Of a stretch of 64,000 nucleotides of DNA, positions 34,989 to 42,728 are shown piece after piece (the first letter of the stretch is position 1; each line of letters starts with the position of its first letter). This stretch comes from Microseira sp041929235 (GTDB lineage Bacteria > Cyanobacteriota > Cyanobacteriia > Cyanobacteriales > Aerosakkonemataceae). Location of the stretch: the NCBI RefSeq assembly GCF_041929235.1, contig NZ_JBHFNP010000031.1:35729-99728 (forward strand), in the 5' to 3' direction. The translations under genes and the position numbers were made by a program. Below the pieces are notes generated by a model. It was not told the DNA's origin. It saw nothing but the letters and a program-made list of their open reading frames with translations, and did not search any database.

Positions 34989-35054
34989 GTAGGGGCACGG
35001 CAGTATAAAACTTCTCTGCTTTGAGAATAATATTTGCTGGTGCCGTGCCCCTAC
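34989..35054. repeat. Inverted repeat GTAGGGGCACGGCA
   Basis: Arms GTAGGGGCACGGCA and TGCCGTGCCCCTAC face each other over about 38 bases, between the DUF2079 start and the Nif11 gene end. The same GGGACACGGCA/TGCCGTGTCCC idea forms the interior of the MITE-like copies at 38679 and 54893. Confidence 0.75.
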
Positions 35055-35090
35055 AGGTTGTTCCACCGATTGATTCGCCAACAGAATCAA

Positions 35091-35324
35091 TTACCGGCGT
35101 ACCAGGTGCAGCCGAGGTCCTACCCCTGGATTAACCATAGATGCTACTGCTTCTGGGGGTAATTTTTCAATCTGAGCTTGCAACTGTTCCACCGTGAAGT
35201 GATAGCCTTGGTCTGCGGCAATCTTGATGAAAGTTTCTGGCTCGGTGGTGGCTTTAAGTTTTACTTGCAATGCCTCGTCTTGCTGTGCGGCTTTAAAAAA
35301 GCGGGAAGCGCAATCTTGGGTCAT
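35091..35324 (-). CDS. Nif11-type leader peptide family protein (possible RiPP precursor)
   Basis: The 77-residue peptide has the Nif11 leader pattern: ASRFFKAAQQDEALQVKLKA, EPETFIKIAADQGYHFTVEQ, then a helix LQAQIEKLPPEAVASM. The C-terminus VNPGVGPRLHLVRR is short, with Pro, Gly and basic residues and no Cys, Ser or Thr, unlike lanthipeptide or cyclised cores. GGAGAT lies seven bases before the ATG. No modifying enzyme, protease or transporter is adjacent, so it may be an orphan substrate acting with enzymes elsewhere, or a Nif11-like protein with another role. Confidence 0.75.
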   Translation of the reverse strand: MTQDCASRFFKAAQQDEALQVKLKATTEPETFIKIAADQGYHFTVEQLQAQIEKLPPEAVASMVNPGVGPRLHLVRR

Positions 35325-35365
35325 AAAAACATCTCCTTAATCAAAGCGCGATTTTGATGCAGTCA

Positions 35366-35438
35366 TTAGACTTCTTCAATAACTCTTGTGGGATAGGCGT
35401 CTCGCCTGTCTTTGAGATTCTTTGTTGGAGAAGTCTAA
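35366..35438. repeat. Inverted-repeat element, family D, intact copy
   Basis: The ends TTAGACTTCTTCAA and TTGGAGAAGTCTAA are inverted. The inside holds CTTGTGGGATAGGCGTCTCG and CGCCTGTCTTTGAG. The same inside occurs at 37453-37502 and 57998-58060. Read in one frame the repeat encodes GETPIPQELL. Confidence 0.75.
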
Positions 35439-35704
35439 TCGAGGTAGAGCATATTATTTCGGCTGAACTGCCATATATCGCACCCGGTGCAGAAATGCGA
35501 ACTGTAACATTCCTACTGAATCCCTTGATGGGCAAACATCAAGGGCGAATTGCCGATTAATTTTAATTGCCTACTGGGTAATGAGACGGGTGCAAGATCG
35601 GAGATCAACCGATGATTGTATCTGAAAGGATAAATCAAACTCCGCTAAACTTTACAAAATCTTGACATAAATTAAAATTTCCGGTATCAAAGCGAACCTA
35701 CAGG

Positions 35705-35830
35705 CTAATAACTTTGTGCTGTAGGTAATGGGTAATGGGTAATGGGTAATTGGTAATTGCTAACTCTCCTCTACCCCTTTGCCCACCTGCCCACCTGCAC
35801 ACCTGCACACCTGCCCACCTGCCCATCCGA
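35705..35830. repeat. Heptamer array and ACCTGCCC array
   Basis: AATGGGT and AATTGGT units (about 35727-35760) are followed by seven CACCTGCC/CACCTGCA octamer units (about 35784-35823). No gene. Confidence 0.75.
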
Positions 35831-35874
35831 TCCCCAAGCAATTTATAGTGGATGGCGACGAGATAATTAAGCAA

Positions 35875-36240
35875 TTGTCAGCACCCCGCTCTAAAGACAC
35901 GGGGCTTCATACCCCAAATCTTTAGGTAGCTGACCAGCCTAAGTCCCAACAACGGGGAAACGAAGTTATCGGCAAGTGTTAAAGACCTACCAGGGAATGC
36001 TTTGCTAGTTCGCAAGCTCCTAGAACTCAAGGGTTAAACAGTTTTACGAGGGGTAAGACAGTGCTTTTGAGATAGTACAGACCGATAACTTTGGCCTTGC
36101 TAACTTTACCCCAGCAATGGGTGAAATGGGAAAACCACTTCCCCAGGTCGGGGAAACCATACCCCTCCACCCCGCAAGGGGACGGCAATTAAAATAGCTC
36201 GTCTCTATTTCCCCACTTAAAAGATGGGGCTTCCATACTC
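35875..36240. other. Noncoding IS200/IS605-like element, possible HEARO/omega-RNA type, upstream of dxr
   Basis: An end hairpin CACCCCG...CGGGGCTTC (35883-35913) starts a stretch of about 340 bases rich in short stems, including CAGTTTTACGAG, CCCCAGGTCGGGG and CCCCGCAAGGGG. It closes with CCCCACTTAAAAGATGGGG about 20 bases before the dxr ribosome binding site. No transposase, tnpB or iscB gene is present. The layout resembles the element at 3585-4030. It lies in the dxr 5' region and may form part of its leader. Confidence 0.4.
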
Positions 36241-36253
36241 CCAGAGGTTTAAG

Positions 36254-37444
36254 GTGAAAGCAATAACTCTACTTGGTTCTACAGGCTCTATTGGGACTCA
36301 AACGTTAGATATCGTGTCGCAGTACCCGGATCGGTTCCGGATCGTGGGATTAGCCGCTGGGCGTAACGTGGAGATGCTGGCGGCACAGATTCGGCAATTC
36401 CGCCCGGAAATTGCTGCCATATCGGATGCAGAAAAACTGCCCGCACTAAAACAAGCGATCGCAGACCTCGACCCGCAACCTATACTACTAGCTGGGCAAG
36501 CGGGTATCATCGAAGTTGCCCGTTACGGCGATGCCTCAGCCGTCGTCACGGGAATTGTCGGTTGTGCCGGTTTATTACCCACCATCGCCGCCATCGAAGC
36601 GGGCAAAGATATCGCCCTCGCCAATAAAGAAACTTTAATTGCAGGCGGCCCAGTCGTAAATCCTCTAGTAGAAAAATACGGCGTCAAGCTATTACCTGCC
36701 GACTCGGAACACTCGGCAATTTTCCAGTGCTTGCAAGGCTTACCAGATAAAGGTTTGCGGCGAATTTTACTTACCGCTTCTGGGGGTGCATTCCGCGATT
36801 GGCCTGTGGAAAAATTATCAGAAGTAACGGTAGCAGATGCATTGAAGCATCCCAATTGGTCGATGGGTCGTAAAATTACCGTAGACTCCGCCACGCTGAT
36901 GAATAAAGGACTGGAAGTAATCGAGGCGCATTTCCTCTTTGGTTTGGACTACGACGACATCGAAATTGTCATCCATCCCCAAAGCATTATTCACTCGCTG
37001 ATCGAACTGCAAGATACTTCAGTATTAGCTCAATTAGGTTGGCCTGATATGCGCTTGCCCATCCTTTATACCCTATCTTGGCCCGAGCGAATTTATACCA
37101 ATTGGGAACGGTTGGATTTAGTCAAAGCTGGCAATCTTACCTTCAGGGAACCCGATCATGAAAAATATCCCTGTATGCAATTAGCTTATGCCGTAGGAAG
37201 GGCAGGGGGTTCGATGCCAGCGGTATTAAATGCAGCCAACGAACAGGCAGTCGCTCTATTTTTAGATGAAAAAATCCGATTTTTGGATATTCCCCGCTGT
37301 ATAGAATGGGTGTGCGATAAACATCAATCAGATAATCGAGCGAATCCTTCTTTAGATGATATTTTGGCAGCGGATGAATGGGCGAGGCTGCAAGTGTTGG
37401 AAGCGATCCAGGTTTTAAGCGATCGCGTAGTTTCAGTTCGTTAA
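36254..37444 (+). CDS. dxr: 1-deoxy-D-xylulose 5-phosphate reductoisomerase
   Basis: The 396-residue enzyme of the MEP isoprenoid pathway converts DXP to 2-C-methyl-D-erythritol 4-phosphate with NADPH. The NADPH motif GSTGSIGTQTLDIV is at the N-terminus. ANKETLIAGG, the metal/substrate segment DSEHSAIFQCL, TASGGAFRDWP, HPNWSMGRKITVDSATLMNKGLEVIEAHFLF and NAANEQAVALFL all follow in order. The GTG start (VKAITLLG) is chosen over an upstream TTG because AGGTTTAAG lies directly before it and the family starts there. A noncoding mobile-type element ends only about 14-20 bases upstream, so the promoter must lie within or beyond it. Confidence 0.95.
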   Translation: MKAITLLGSTGSIGTQTLDIVSQYPDRFRIVGLAAGRNVEMLAAQIRQFRPEIAAISDAEKLPALKQAIADLDPQPILLAGQAGIIEVARYGDASAVVTGIVGCAGLLPTIAAIEAGKDIALANKETLIAGGPVVNPLVEKYGVKLLPADSEHSAIFQCLQGLPDKGLRRILLTASGGAFRDWPVEKLSEVTVADALKHPNWSMGRKITVDSATLMNKGLEVIEAHFLFGLDYDDIEIVIHPQSIIHSLIELQDTSVLAQLGWPDMRLPILYTLSWPERIYTNWERLDLVKAGNLTFREPDHEKYPCMQLAYAVGRAGGSMPAVLNAANEQAVALFLDEKIRFLDIPRCIEWVCDKHQSDNRANPSLDDILAADEWARLQVLEAIQVLSDRVVSVR

Positions 37445-37452
37445 AATAACTA

Positions 37453-37632
37453 ATAGACCTCTCCAATAACTCTTGTGGGATAGGCGGATCGCCTGTCAAA
37501 GACAGGACTTACGCACGACTCACCTATCACCAAAGTTTCTGCGTGGATCTTTAGTTTTAAAGCGACGATTTTTCAGAGAAACTTTGGTGTTTGCGTAAGT
37601 CCTAAAAGAGTTGGTTTTTTGGAGAAGTCTAA
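37453..37632. repeat. Family D repeat interrupted by a family B repeat (nested elements)
   Basis: The left half (TAGACCTCTCCAATAACTC through CGCCTGTCAAAG, 37453-37502) and right half (GAGTTGG...GGAGAAGTCTAA, about 37608-37632) together make one family D element. Between them sits a complete family B element (37503-37603) with ends CAGGACTTACGCA and TTGCGTAAGTCCT. The intact family D copy at 35366-35438 shows the uninterrupted form. Confidence 0.7.
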
Positions 37633-37842
37633 GGTAGAGACGTTACATGTAACGTCTCTACATCAATCCCAATCGAAGTAACCATTCATCCCATATCGAT
37701 TCCGGTAGTAGGGGCGGGTTTTACCAACAATTGGGTGGAACCACGAGATATGCAAGTTAAACCCGCCCCCCCACGATGCCGATAGATATCATATCCTCTC
37801 TGGCTCGATCGCAGAAGTAATTAGTTAAAACAAGCAAAACTT
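37633..37842. other. Gap with GTAACGTCTCTAC-type and GGGCGGGTTT repeats
   Basis: A short inverted pair GTAGAGACGTTACAT/ATGTAACGTCTCTAC (about 37635-37662) and inverted GGGGCGGGTTT/AAACCCGCCCC arms (about 37711-37770) are visible. No gene is seen. Confidence 0.55.
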
Positions 37843-38061
37843 ATGCCAGTAGATTTAATTATTTGGATAGGAGCGTTAATCGTAGCTGGGTTAGTCTTAA
37901 CCTGGTTGCTCAAGGTTGTGAAAGCAACTATTACCACTGCTATTTCAGTAGCCATCATCATACTAATTTTACAGTTAGCCTTTGGCATCGGCCCCGATCG
38001 CCTTTGGCAGCAAATCGTCCAAATTCCCCAAATTGTTTGGCAGCTGGTAACGGGTAAATAA
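37843..38061 (+). CDS. Small two-helix membrane protein
   Basis: In this 72-residue protein two hydrophobic helices (about 4-25, LIIWIGALIVAGLVLTWLL, and 30-50, TTAISVAIIILILQLAF) are joined by the basic turn KVVKAT. They are followed by an amphipathic tail with FGIGPDRLWQQIVQIPQIVW. I recognise the type as a conserved cyanobacterial hypothetical protein but know no function. Codon use and HIP1 (CGATCGCC) are like the neighbours. Confidence 0.7.
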   Translation: MPVDLIIWIGALIVAGLVLTWLLKVVKATITTAISVAIIILILQLAFGIGPDRLWQQIVQIPQIVWQLVTGK

Positions 38062-38176
38062 GTCTAATTTCCTGTGATTCTGTTAGCCAAAAACCCAATG
38101 CCAGTTAATTAGTAATCGAGGTCAATTAATTTGATACTCGACTCGATTGCAAGCTTCATCAAATCTTTAAATATTT

Positions 38177-38527
38177 TTGCTCAAATTTATTGGTTACAAA
38201 CCCAATGGACGCTTGAGCGTTCATGAGAGGTTATTTGATAAACCGATGGGGCTATATGCGGCTGGCGATCGCTTGTACATGAGTACCCGCTATCAAATTT
38301 GGCAATTGGACAATTTCCTGGCACCAGGGGAAGTGTATGGGGAATGCGATCGCCTTTACATCCCTCGCACCGCCCACACCACCGGCGATATCAACGTCCA
38401 CGATTTAGTGCTGGACAATACACAACAACTCATTTTTGTCAATACCGACTTTAGTTGTTTAGCCAGCTCTCCCGTAGTTAAGGTGATAATAAAAACTGAT
38501 GAATCCCCTGAGAAGCTCAATGAATAA
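38177..38527 (+). pseudogene. Fragment of a TIGR03032/DUF4915-type protein
   Basis: About 100 residues (GYKPNGRLSVHERLFDKPMG, LYMSTRYQIWQLDNFL, DRLYIPRTAHTTGDINVHDL, FVNTDFSCLA) match the N-terminal region of the TIGR03032 protein family. The family N-terminus is missing, and after FVNTDFSCLA the sequence turns into an unrelated tail (SSPVVKVIIKTDESPEKLNE). The whole protein should be about 350 residues, so this is a remnant truncated on both sides. No start codon of quality is present (TTG only). Confidence 0.65.
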
Positions 38528-38532
38528 AGGTT

Positions 38533-38607
38533 GTAGGTTGGGTTGAGGTACTACACCCAACTTATTAGCTGATAGAGTTGGGTAACGCTATGCTCAACCC
38601 AACCTAC
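38533..38607. repeat. Inverted repeat GTAGGTTGGGTTGAG
   Basis: Perfect 15-base arms GTAGGTTGGGTTGAG and CTCAACCCAACCTAC enclose about 45 bases that contain a further ACACCCAACTT/AGTTGGGT stem. No gene. Confidence 0.85.
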
Positions 38608-38678
38608 GAATTATTAGATAAATTTATCACTCTTAGTAGGGGAGAGCCCCTATACCCTTAGCAGCGATCGGTTATATC

Positions 38679-38827
38679 ATATCATGTCCGGTCGATTACC
38701 CATAATTAGAAGCCGGGACACGGCACGAACAACGTTATCTGTTTGTCCGATAAATCTATGATGCCGTGTCCCTACGCAACGACAGAGTGAGGTTTTTTTA
38801 TTATGGGCAATTCAACGGACATCATAT
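38679..38827. repeat. MITE-like element, family C, copy 1
   Basis: The element is 149 bases with inverted ends ATATCATGTCCGGTCGATTA and the complement of AATTCAACGGACATCATAT; CCCATAA/TTATGGG continue the match inward. The inside carries GGGACACGGCA and TGCCGTGTCCC arms. A second copy of 147 bases lies at 54893-55039. It contains no gene. Confidence 0.8.
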
Positions 38828-38901
38828 CATTTCCCCTAGCAATGCTTATGCCAGTGTTTTTTGTATTGTAGCGGCGGGTTTAACCAATCAATCCGCGCCA
38901 A

Positions 38902-38951
38902 GAAACCGGGTTTCTATTAAAACTAGAGATCTAGGTCGAAACCCGGTTTCT
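38902..38951. repeat. Inverted GAAACCGGGTTTCT pair at the TerD gene end
   Basis: Two palindromic 14-mers separated by ATTAAAACTAGAGATCTAGG lie just beyond the TerD stop (38960). A near-inverted copy, with the same GACCTAGATCT spacer, is at 40776-40825. It may terminate the minus-strand gene. Confidence 0.7.
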
Positions 38952-38959
38952 TTTCTCGT

Positions 38960-39580
38960 TTATCTTCTTGGTTGTGGAGCGCGATACCGCCAGTTGATAA
39001 CCTGTTGACGAGTGTAACTATCAATTAATTCTTGAGCGCCACCCTTAAAAGCTTTCCCGACAGCCTGCATTGCCCATCCTCCATCTTGGCGGTATAGTTC
39101 AGCCATAATCATTGCCGTTGCACCAGATGAAGTCTCTCCCAGATTGTAGCGTAGAACTTCTTCTTGATTCTGATCGTTAACTAAGCGCACAAACGCATTT
39201 TTTACTTGTCCAAAATTTTGCTTGCGTTCTTCTGCATCAAAAATTGTTACAGCGAAAACAATTTTTTGTACCTCAGCAGGCACTTTTTTTAAATTTACCT
39301 TGATAACTTCATCATCGCCCTCACCTTCACCTGTTGAGTTATCCCCCATGTGCTGAACTGATTGATTTGGATCGGGACTTGTCAGGTTATTATAAAAAAC
39401 TAAATGAGAATCAGAAATTAGCTTTTCGTTACCACCTAAAAGAAATGCAAAGGCATCTAAATCGCAATCAACATTGTTATTAGATTGAACGTCCCATCCT
39501 AGACCTAAAAATACTTCGGAAAGACCGGGGTTGGTTTTGCTAAGCGATACGCCTTGTCCTTTGCTCAATAAAATGGCCAT
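38960..39580 (-). CDS. TerD family protein
   Basis: In this 206-residue protein the TerD domain occupies about 1-190: LSKGQGVSLSKTNPGLSEVF, LGLGWDVQSNNNVDCDLDAF, then the calcium-site segment STGEGEGDDEVIKVNL, VTIFDAEERKQNFGQVKNAF and a GATAMIMAELYRQDGGWAM end. The acidic GEGEGDDE loop is the usual Ca2+ binding feature. TerD proteins are linked to tellurite, phage and stress resistance when they sit in ter operons. Here the gene is alone, with no TerB, TerC or partner, so a general stress role is the most that can be inferred. Confidence 0.88.
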   Translation of the reverse strand: MAILLSKGQGVSLSKTNPGLSEVFLGLGWDVQSNNNVDCDLDAFAFLLGGNEKLISDSHLVFYNNLTSPDPNQSVQHMGDNSTGEGEGDDEVIKVNLKKVPAEVQKIVFAVTIFDAEERKQNFGQVKNAFVRLVNDQNQEEVLRYNLGETSSGATAMIMAELYRQDGGWAMQAVGKAFKGGAQELIDSYTRQQVINWRYRAPQPRR

Positions 39581-39754
39581 TATCTAAGTTTCCTGCTGAA
39601 AAAATATCAATAAACTTTTTATACACTAAGAGATTATCTTTTTATAGGTTTTTTGCATAATTTTATATTTATTAATAAAACTTCAATAAAGGCTGCTGCA
39701 CTCTATAAGAGTTGGGCGATCGCAAGTTTTTGACTTTGATTAATTTAACAAACA

Positions 39755-40561
39755 TTAATTTTCCTTGACAGCGATGACGAAAAAGATATGTGGAGCATCA
39801 GGAACATTGCGATCCGGAAATTGATAAGTAAATCTGCCAAAAGAAGCGCCATCTTCCCCTGGTTGAATCGCTGATGCTTGCCAACCATAAGCAGCAAAAA
39901 AAGATTCAGGTTCATCACAACTGGATTGCCAATATTTAGCCCAGGCATCAGACCCATTGCGAACAACTGTGTTGATAATATCGGCTCCGAAATAACTTCC
40001 TGATGCAGATAAATTAGTGATGGTTGTTAGCAGATTTTCAACTTCTGTTTGGTTGAGATAATAGAGAAATCCTTCCAATAGCCAGATGGATGGTTCTGAA
40101 GGTTGATAGCCTTGTTATAGCAGTAATTTAGACCAAAGTGATTCTTTTAAGTTAGCACAAATTGAGTGGTGAGTACACTGAGGAGCAATCCCGCTTAAAA
40201 CGGATTCTTTATAATCCAATACATCGGGTTGATCGATTTCATAAACATGAGTTCCAAGTTGCCAATTCAGGCGAAAAGCTCTTGTATCCATTCCCGAACC
40301 CAAAAGAACTATTTGCCGTATATCATCGGAGTATTTATTCAGGAAATCATCAAAAAAGCGAGTCCGAACCGATGCAAATGGCCTGCCTTGTTTTTCATAT
40401 TCTTCTAAGCGGGGAATGGCAGCTTCAATCGCTTCTTGACCTGCTAACTGTGCGGCGAAGGGGTCGGTAAACAAAGCATCAGGTCTTTGTGTTTCTATCG
40501 CCCGCCCAGCAGCCATAATTTTGGCGGTAAAACTGACACCAGTTTCTTTTGATTCAGGCAT
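39755..40561 (-). pseudogene. LCM-type SAM methyltransferase with an in-frame stop
   Basis: The N-terminal part (149 codons) has MPESKETGVSFTAKIMAAGR, the SAM-binding IVLLGSGMDTRAFRL, and VYEIDQPDVLDYKE, as in the PPM1/leucine carboxyl methyltransferase-like family. A TAA at 40115-40117 follows ESLWSKLLL, and the same frame continues QGYQPSEPSIWLLEGFLYYL and on to a normal end (FAAYGWQASAIQPGEDGA, then FFVIAVKEN). Family members have Glu or Gln at this place, so one base change explains the stop. Nothing indicates recoding. A later Met start after the stop would lack the SAM site. Confidence 0.8.
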
Positions 40562-40597
40562 TTTGTTTCTGATACTGATTAATTCCGTTATTTATTT

Positions 40598-40716
40598 TAC
40601 AGCGGCTTGCAGCCGCGTGAGGTACAGCGCAATCGCGCTCGTTTGTCAAGCGCGCACCCTTAAGGGTGCCGCTATACAAACCTTCGGTGTACCTCATTCG
40701 AGTGCAATCCGCTATA
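40598..40716. repeat. Dispersed inverted-repeat element, family A, copy 3
   Basis: The ends are TACAGCGGCTTGCAGCCG and GCAATCCGCTATA. Inside are GAGGTACAG/GTGTACCTC arms and the hairpin GCGCACCCTTAAGGGTGCC. It is close to the other copies at 2591 and 30739. Confidence 0.7.
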
Positions 40717-40775
40717 GTGCGTTAGTGGAAAGCATATGCGATCGCTAATTTTAATAGGATTTACGCGCCCAGACT

Positions 40776-40825
40776 AGAAACCGGGTTTCGACCTAGATCT
40801 CTTTTTCAGAGAAACCCGGTTTTTT
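40776..40825. terminator. GAAACCGGGTTTC hairpin with T run
   Basis: Arms AGAAACCGGGTTTCG and GAGAAACCCGGTTTT with a final run of T form a terminator-like stem on the plus strand. It is built from the same 14-mer family as 38902-38951, in inverted order. Confidence 0.5.
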
Positions 40826-40921
40826 GTGTAATTCCTGTTTAAGTTAATCAATGCCGTCACCAATGGTAGCTATAGCGAACAGCTAAAATAACGAGGGCTA
40901 TCAAACCGGATTTCCTCTGGT

Positions 40922-41410
40922 TTATATTTTGCCTCTAAGTTTCGCAAATGCATTTTTTACGTCTGGTGGCAATTGTCGCATAATCTTGCCTTTTTCCATA
41001 TCGACTGCGACCAATGTCACCTTCGCCGTTACATAGAGTTCCTGTCCATCAAGCGACTGAATTTGGTAATCCCAATTCAAACGAACCCCAGCCATTTCTA
41101 ACATTCGCACCCTCACAACTGCGGTCATTCCCAGTCGCAAAGAGCGATGGTAGCGCACTGAAAGTTCTACCACTGGCAGATCGCAACCTAGCGCTACCAA
41201 ATCGGCAAATTCAATACCAAGTGAGCGCAAGCATTCGACTCGCGCTTCTTCCATCCAAGCAATATAAGAACCGTGCCAAACTACACCAGCATAATCTGTG
41301 TGGTGAGGTTGCGCCCGCACGGGATATTCAAACCAGCTATCCGCTGAAATGTTAAGCAAGTTTTGGATAGCGTCAGTGGGTGGTAATTGAGGATTTTGTT
41401 CTTCAGACAT
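40922..41410 (-). CDS. 4-hydroxybenzoyl-CoA thioesterase-like hotdog acyl-CoA thioesterase
   Basis: The 162-residue protein has a single hotdog domain (about 24-150). It carries the YbgC/4HBT signature PVRAQPHHTDYAGVVWHGSYIAWMEEARVE with the catalytic Asp in HTDYAG, then LPVVELSVRYHRSLRLG. Such enzymes hydrolyse acyl-CoA or acyl-ACP. In cyanobacteria one member releases 1,4-dihydroxy-2-naphthoate for phylloquinone, which is a possible role here but not provable from sequence. Heptamer repeats directly precede the gene. Confidence 0.83.
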   Translation of the reverse strand: MSEEQNPQLPPTDAIQNLLNISADSWFEYPVRAQPHHTDYAGVVWHGSYIAWMEEARVECLRSLGIEFADLVALGCDLPVVELSVRYHRSLRLGMTAVVRVRMLEMAGVRLNWDYQIQSLDGQELYVTAKVTLVAVDMEKGKIMRQLPPDVKNAFAKLRGKI

Positions 41411-41415
41411 AGCGG

Positions 41416-41516
41416 GAATTGCTAATTGCTAATTGCTAATTGCTAATTGCTAATTGCTAATTGGGAGAGAGAAGCTTTGCTCACCTGCTCAAGAGCTCAC
41501 CTGCTCACCTGCTATA
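41416..41516. repeat. ATTGCTA heptamers and GCTCACCT octamers between two minus-strand genes
   Basis: Six AATTGCT units (about 41418-41462) are followed by GCTCACCTGCTCAAGAGCTC-type sequence with repeated GCTCACCT, abutting the stop of the gene ending at 41521. Confidence 0.75.
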
Positions 41517-41520
41517 TAAT

Positions 41521-42630
41521 TTAACGGGGTTTGATCGTCTGGGGTGCGCCGACGGCAAAAACTTGACTGGGGTCGATGAGAAATTTTTCCGCATCGTAAA
41601 CGCCTGACCAAGTTGCTAACAGACGCGCTGCCAGACGCAACAGTTCTGCTTCTGAATTTATACCCCAAAGTGTTGCTAAAGGCGAAGTGTCGCCTTTTTG
41701 TTGTTCGAGTGCCAACCGCCACGCCGGGGGAATTCCCGCCACGCTATTGTACGCCCCAGATATAGCACCGGCGATCGCACAAGTCACCTGCGCTTGCGGA
41801 CACCGTGCAGCACGAAGCACAGAAAGACGCAAGTCTTCTATCGTACTCAAAAAACAGTAAAAGGCTAACGCCACCGGAAAATTAGGCGGCGGCGCTGTTT
41901 GACGCGGTATTAGTTTATTTAGCGCCATTTCTTTTGGCGCGCCTTGTTCTAATAAAGTTTGCACTTGTCGCAGTTGGGTTACCAGCGGCGTTTCGGCATC
42001 CAGATAGCTGATGGTTTGAGGAATTAGGGTATCGCGATTGAGTTTTTCTTTTAACGCACTGGCAATCGCATATCCAATCGCTAACGTCCCATCCTTTAAC
42101 ACCGAATCATCTTGCCAAACATCTGCCACCTGCTGCAAGTTTTGTCGCAGTTTTGCTTCATCTTCATGAAAAAATAAAGCTACCGGCACGGCAGAAATAA
42201 TCGCCCCATAACCCTTAACGCTTTGAAGAGGACCCCCTGGCACGGGGACGCGGTGACGCTCTGAAGCGGGGTAAGAGGACACGGGGACATTTTCACTCGA
42301 CCCTCTCCCAAGTCTCCCCCTCTCCCCGTCTTCTTGGTCACTTTTTGAGGCGGATTTGGTTTTATCCTTGCGACGCCGTCCCGGGGATTTCCCTGGATTA
42401 ACCGACGCTTCGCCGGAGTTTTCCCCCGCCGACTCTTGCCAATCGGCTAAATCGAGTTTTCCCCGTCGAATCAATCCTTCGGTTCCCTTGACCACCAAGC
42501 GTCCCGAACCATACGGGGGTATAGACTGGGGTTGACCGAGCTGCCAGGACTCACCGTAAGCGCCCCAAATTTCTCCCATCGCAGTCCCCAGCAAGGCACC
42601 GCGAAACCGGCTCAAAAGGGAATACCGCAT
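41521..42630 (-). CDS. Degenerate ADP-ribosylglycohydrolase-like protein
   Basis: In this 369-residue protein the start RFRGALLGTAMGEIWGAYGE and later VKGYGAIISAVPVALFFHED and CAIAGAISGAYNSVAGIPPAW follow the ADP-ribosylglycohydrolase fold. The metal-binding Asp residues of the N-terminal GDA and the TDDT motif are missing, and GDDADT is replaced by CAIAGAISGA. It is therefore probably not an active hydrolase. Residues about 66-137 form a low-complexity insert (NSGEASVNPGKSPGRRRKDK and onward). Its second part (about 100-137, ERGRLGRGSSENVP) is the translated form of a GACACGGGGAC-type repeat like the one in the hybrid kinase. Confidence 0.65.
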   Translation of the reverse strand: MRYSLLSRFRGALLGTAMGEIWGAYGESWQLGQPQSIPPYGSGRLVVKGTEGLIRRGKLDLADWQESAGENSGEASVNPGKSPGRRRKDKTKSASKSDQEDGERGRLGRGSSENVPVSSYPASERHRVPVPGGPLQSVKGYGAIISAVPVALFFHEDEAKLRQNLQQVADVWQDDSVLKDGTLAIGYAIASALKEKLNRDTLIPQTISYLDAETPLVTQLRQVQTLLEQGAPKEMALNKLIPRQTAPPPNFPVALAFYCFLSTIEDLRLSVLRAARCPQAQVTCAIAGAISGAYNSVAGIPPAWRLALEQQKGDTSPLATLWGINSEAELLRLAARLLATWSGVYDAEKFLIDPSQVFAVGAPQTIKPR

Positions 42631-42639
42631 TAGACCATT

Positions 42640-42720
42640 TTAGATTTTGGATTTTAGATTTTAGATTTTAGATTCTAGATTTTAGATTCAATTTTAATCT
42701 CAAATCTGCCATCTAAAATT
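42640..42720. repeat. TTTAGAT heptamer array
   Basis: About eight TTTAGAT/TTTGGAT units run from 42640 to 42690, then the complement ATCTAAAATTTG closes a possible stem. The array lies between aroQ and the gene at 41521-42630. Confidence 0.75.
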
Positions 42721-42728
42721 TGCTATTC

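Noticed and set aside
38960..39580. TerD as part of a phage-defence or tellurite island
   Set aside because: No other ter gene or defence gene is adjacent; the gene stands alone between repeats and a methyltransferase pseudogene.
40115..40117. Possible recoding (readthrough) at the in-frame TAA of the methyltransferase
   Set aside because: No recoding element is visible and one base change from the family Glu/Gln codon explains it; the same holds for the TAG at 53626-53628 in the GH13 gene.
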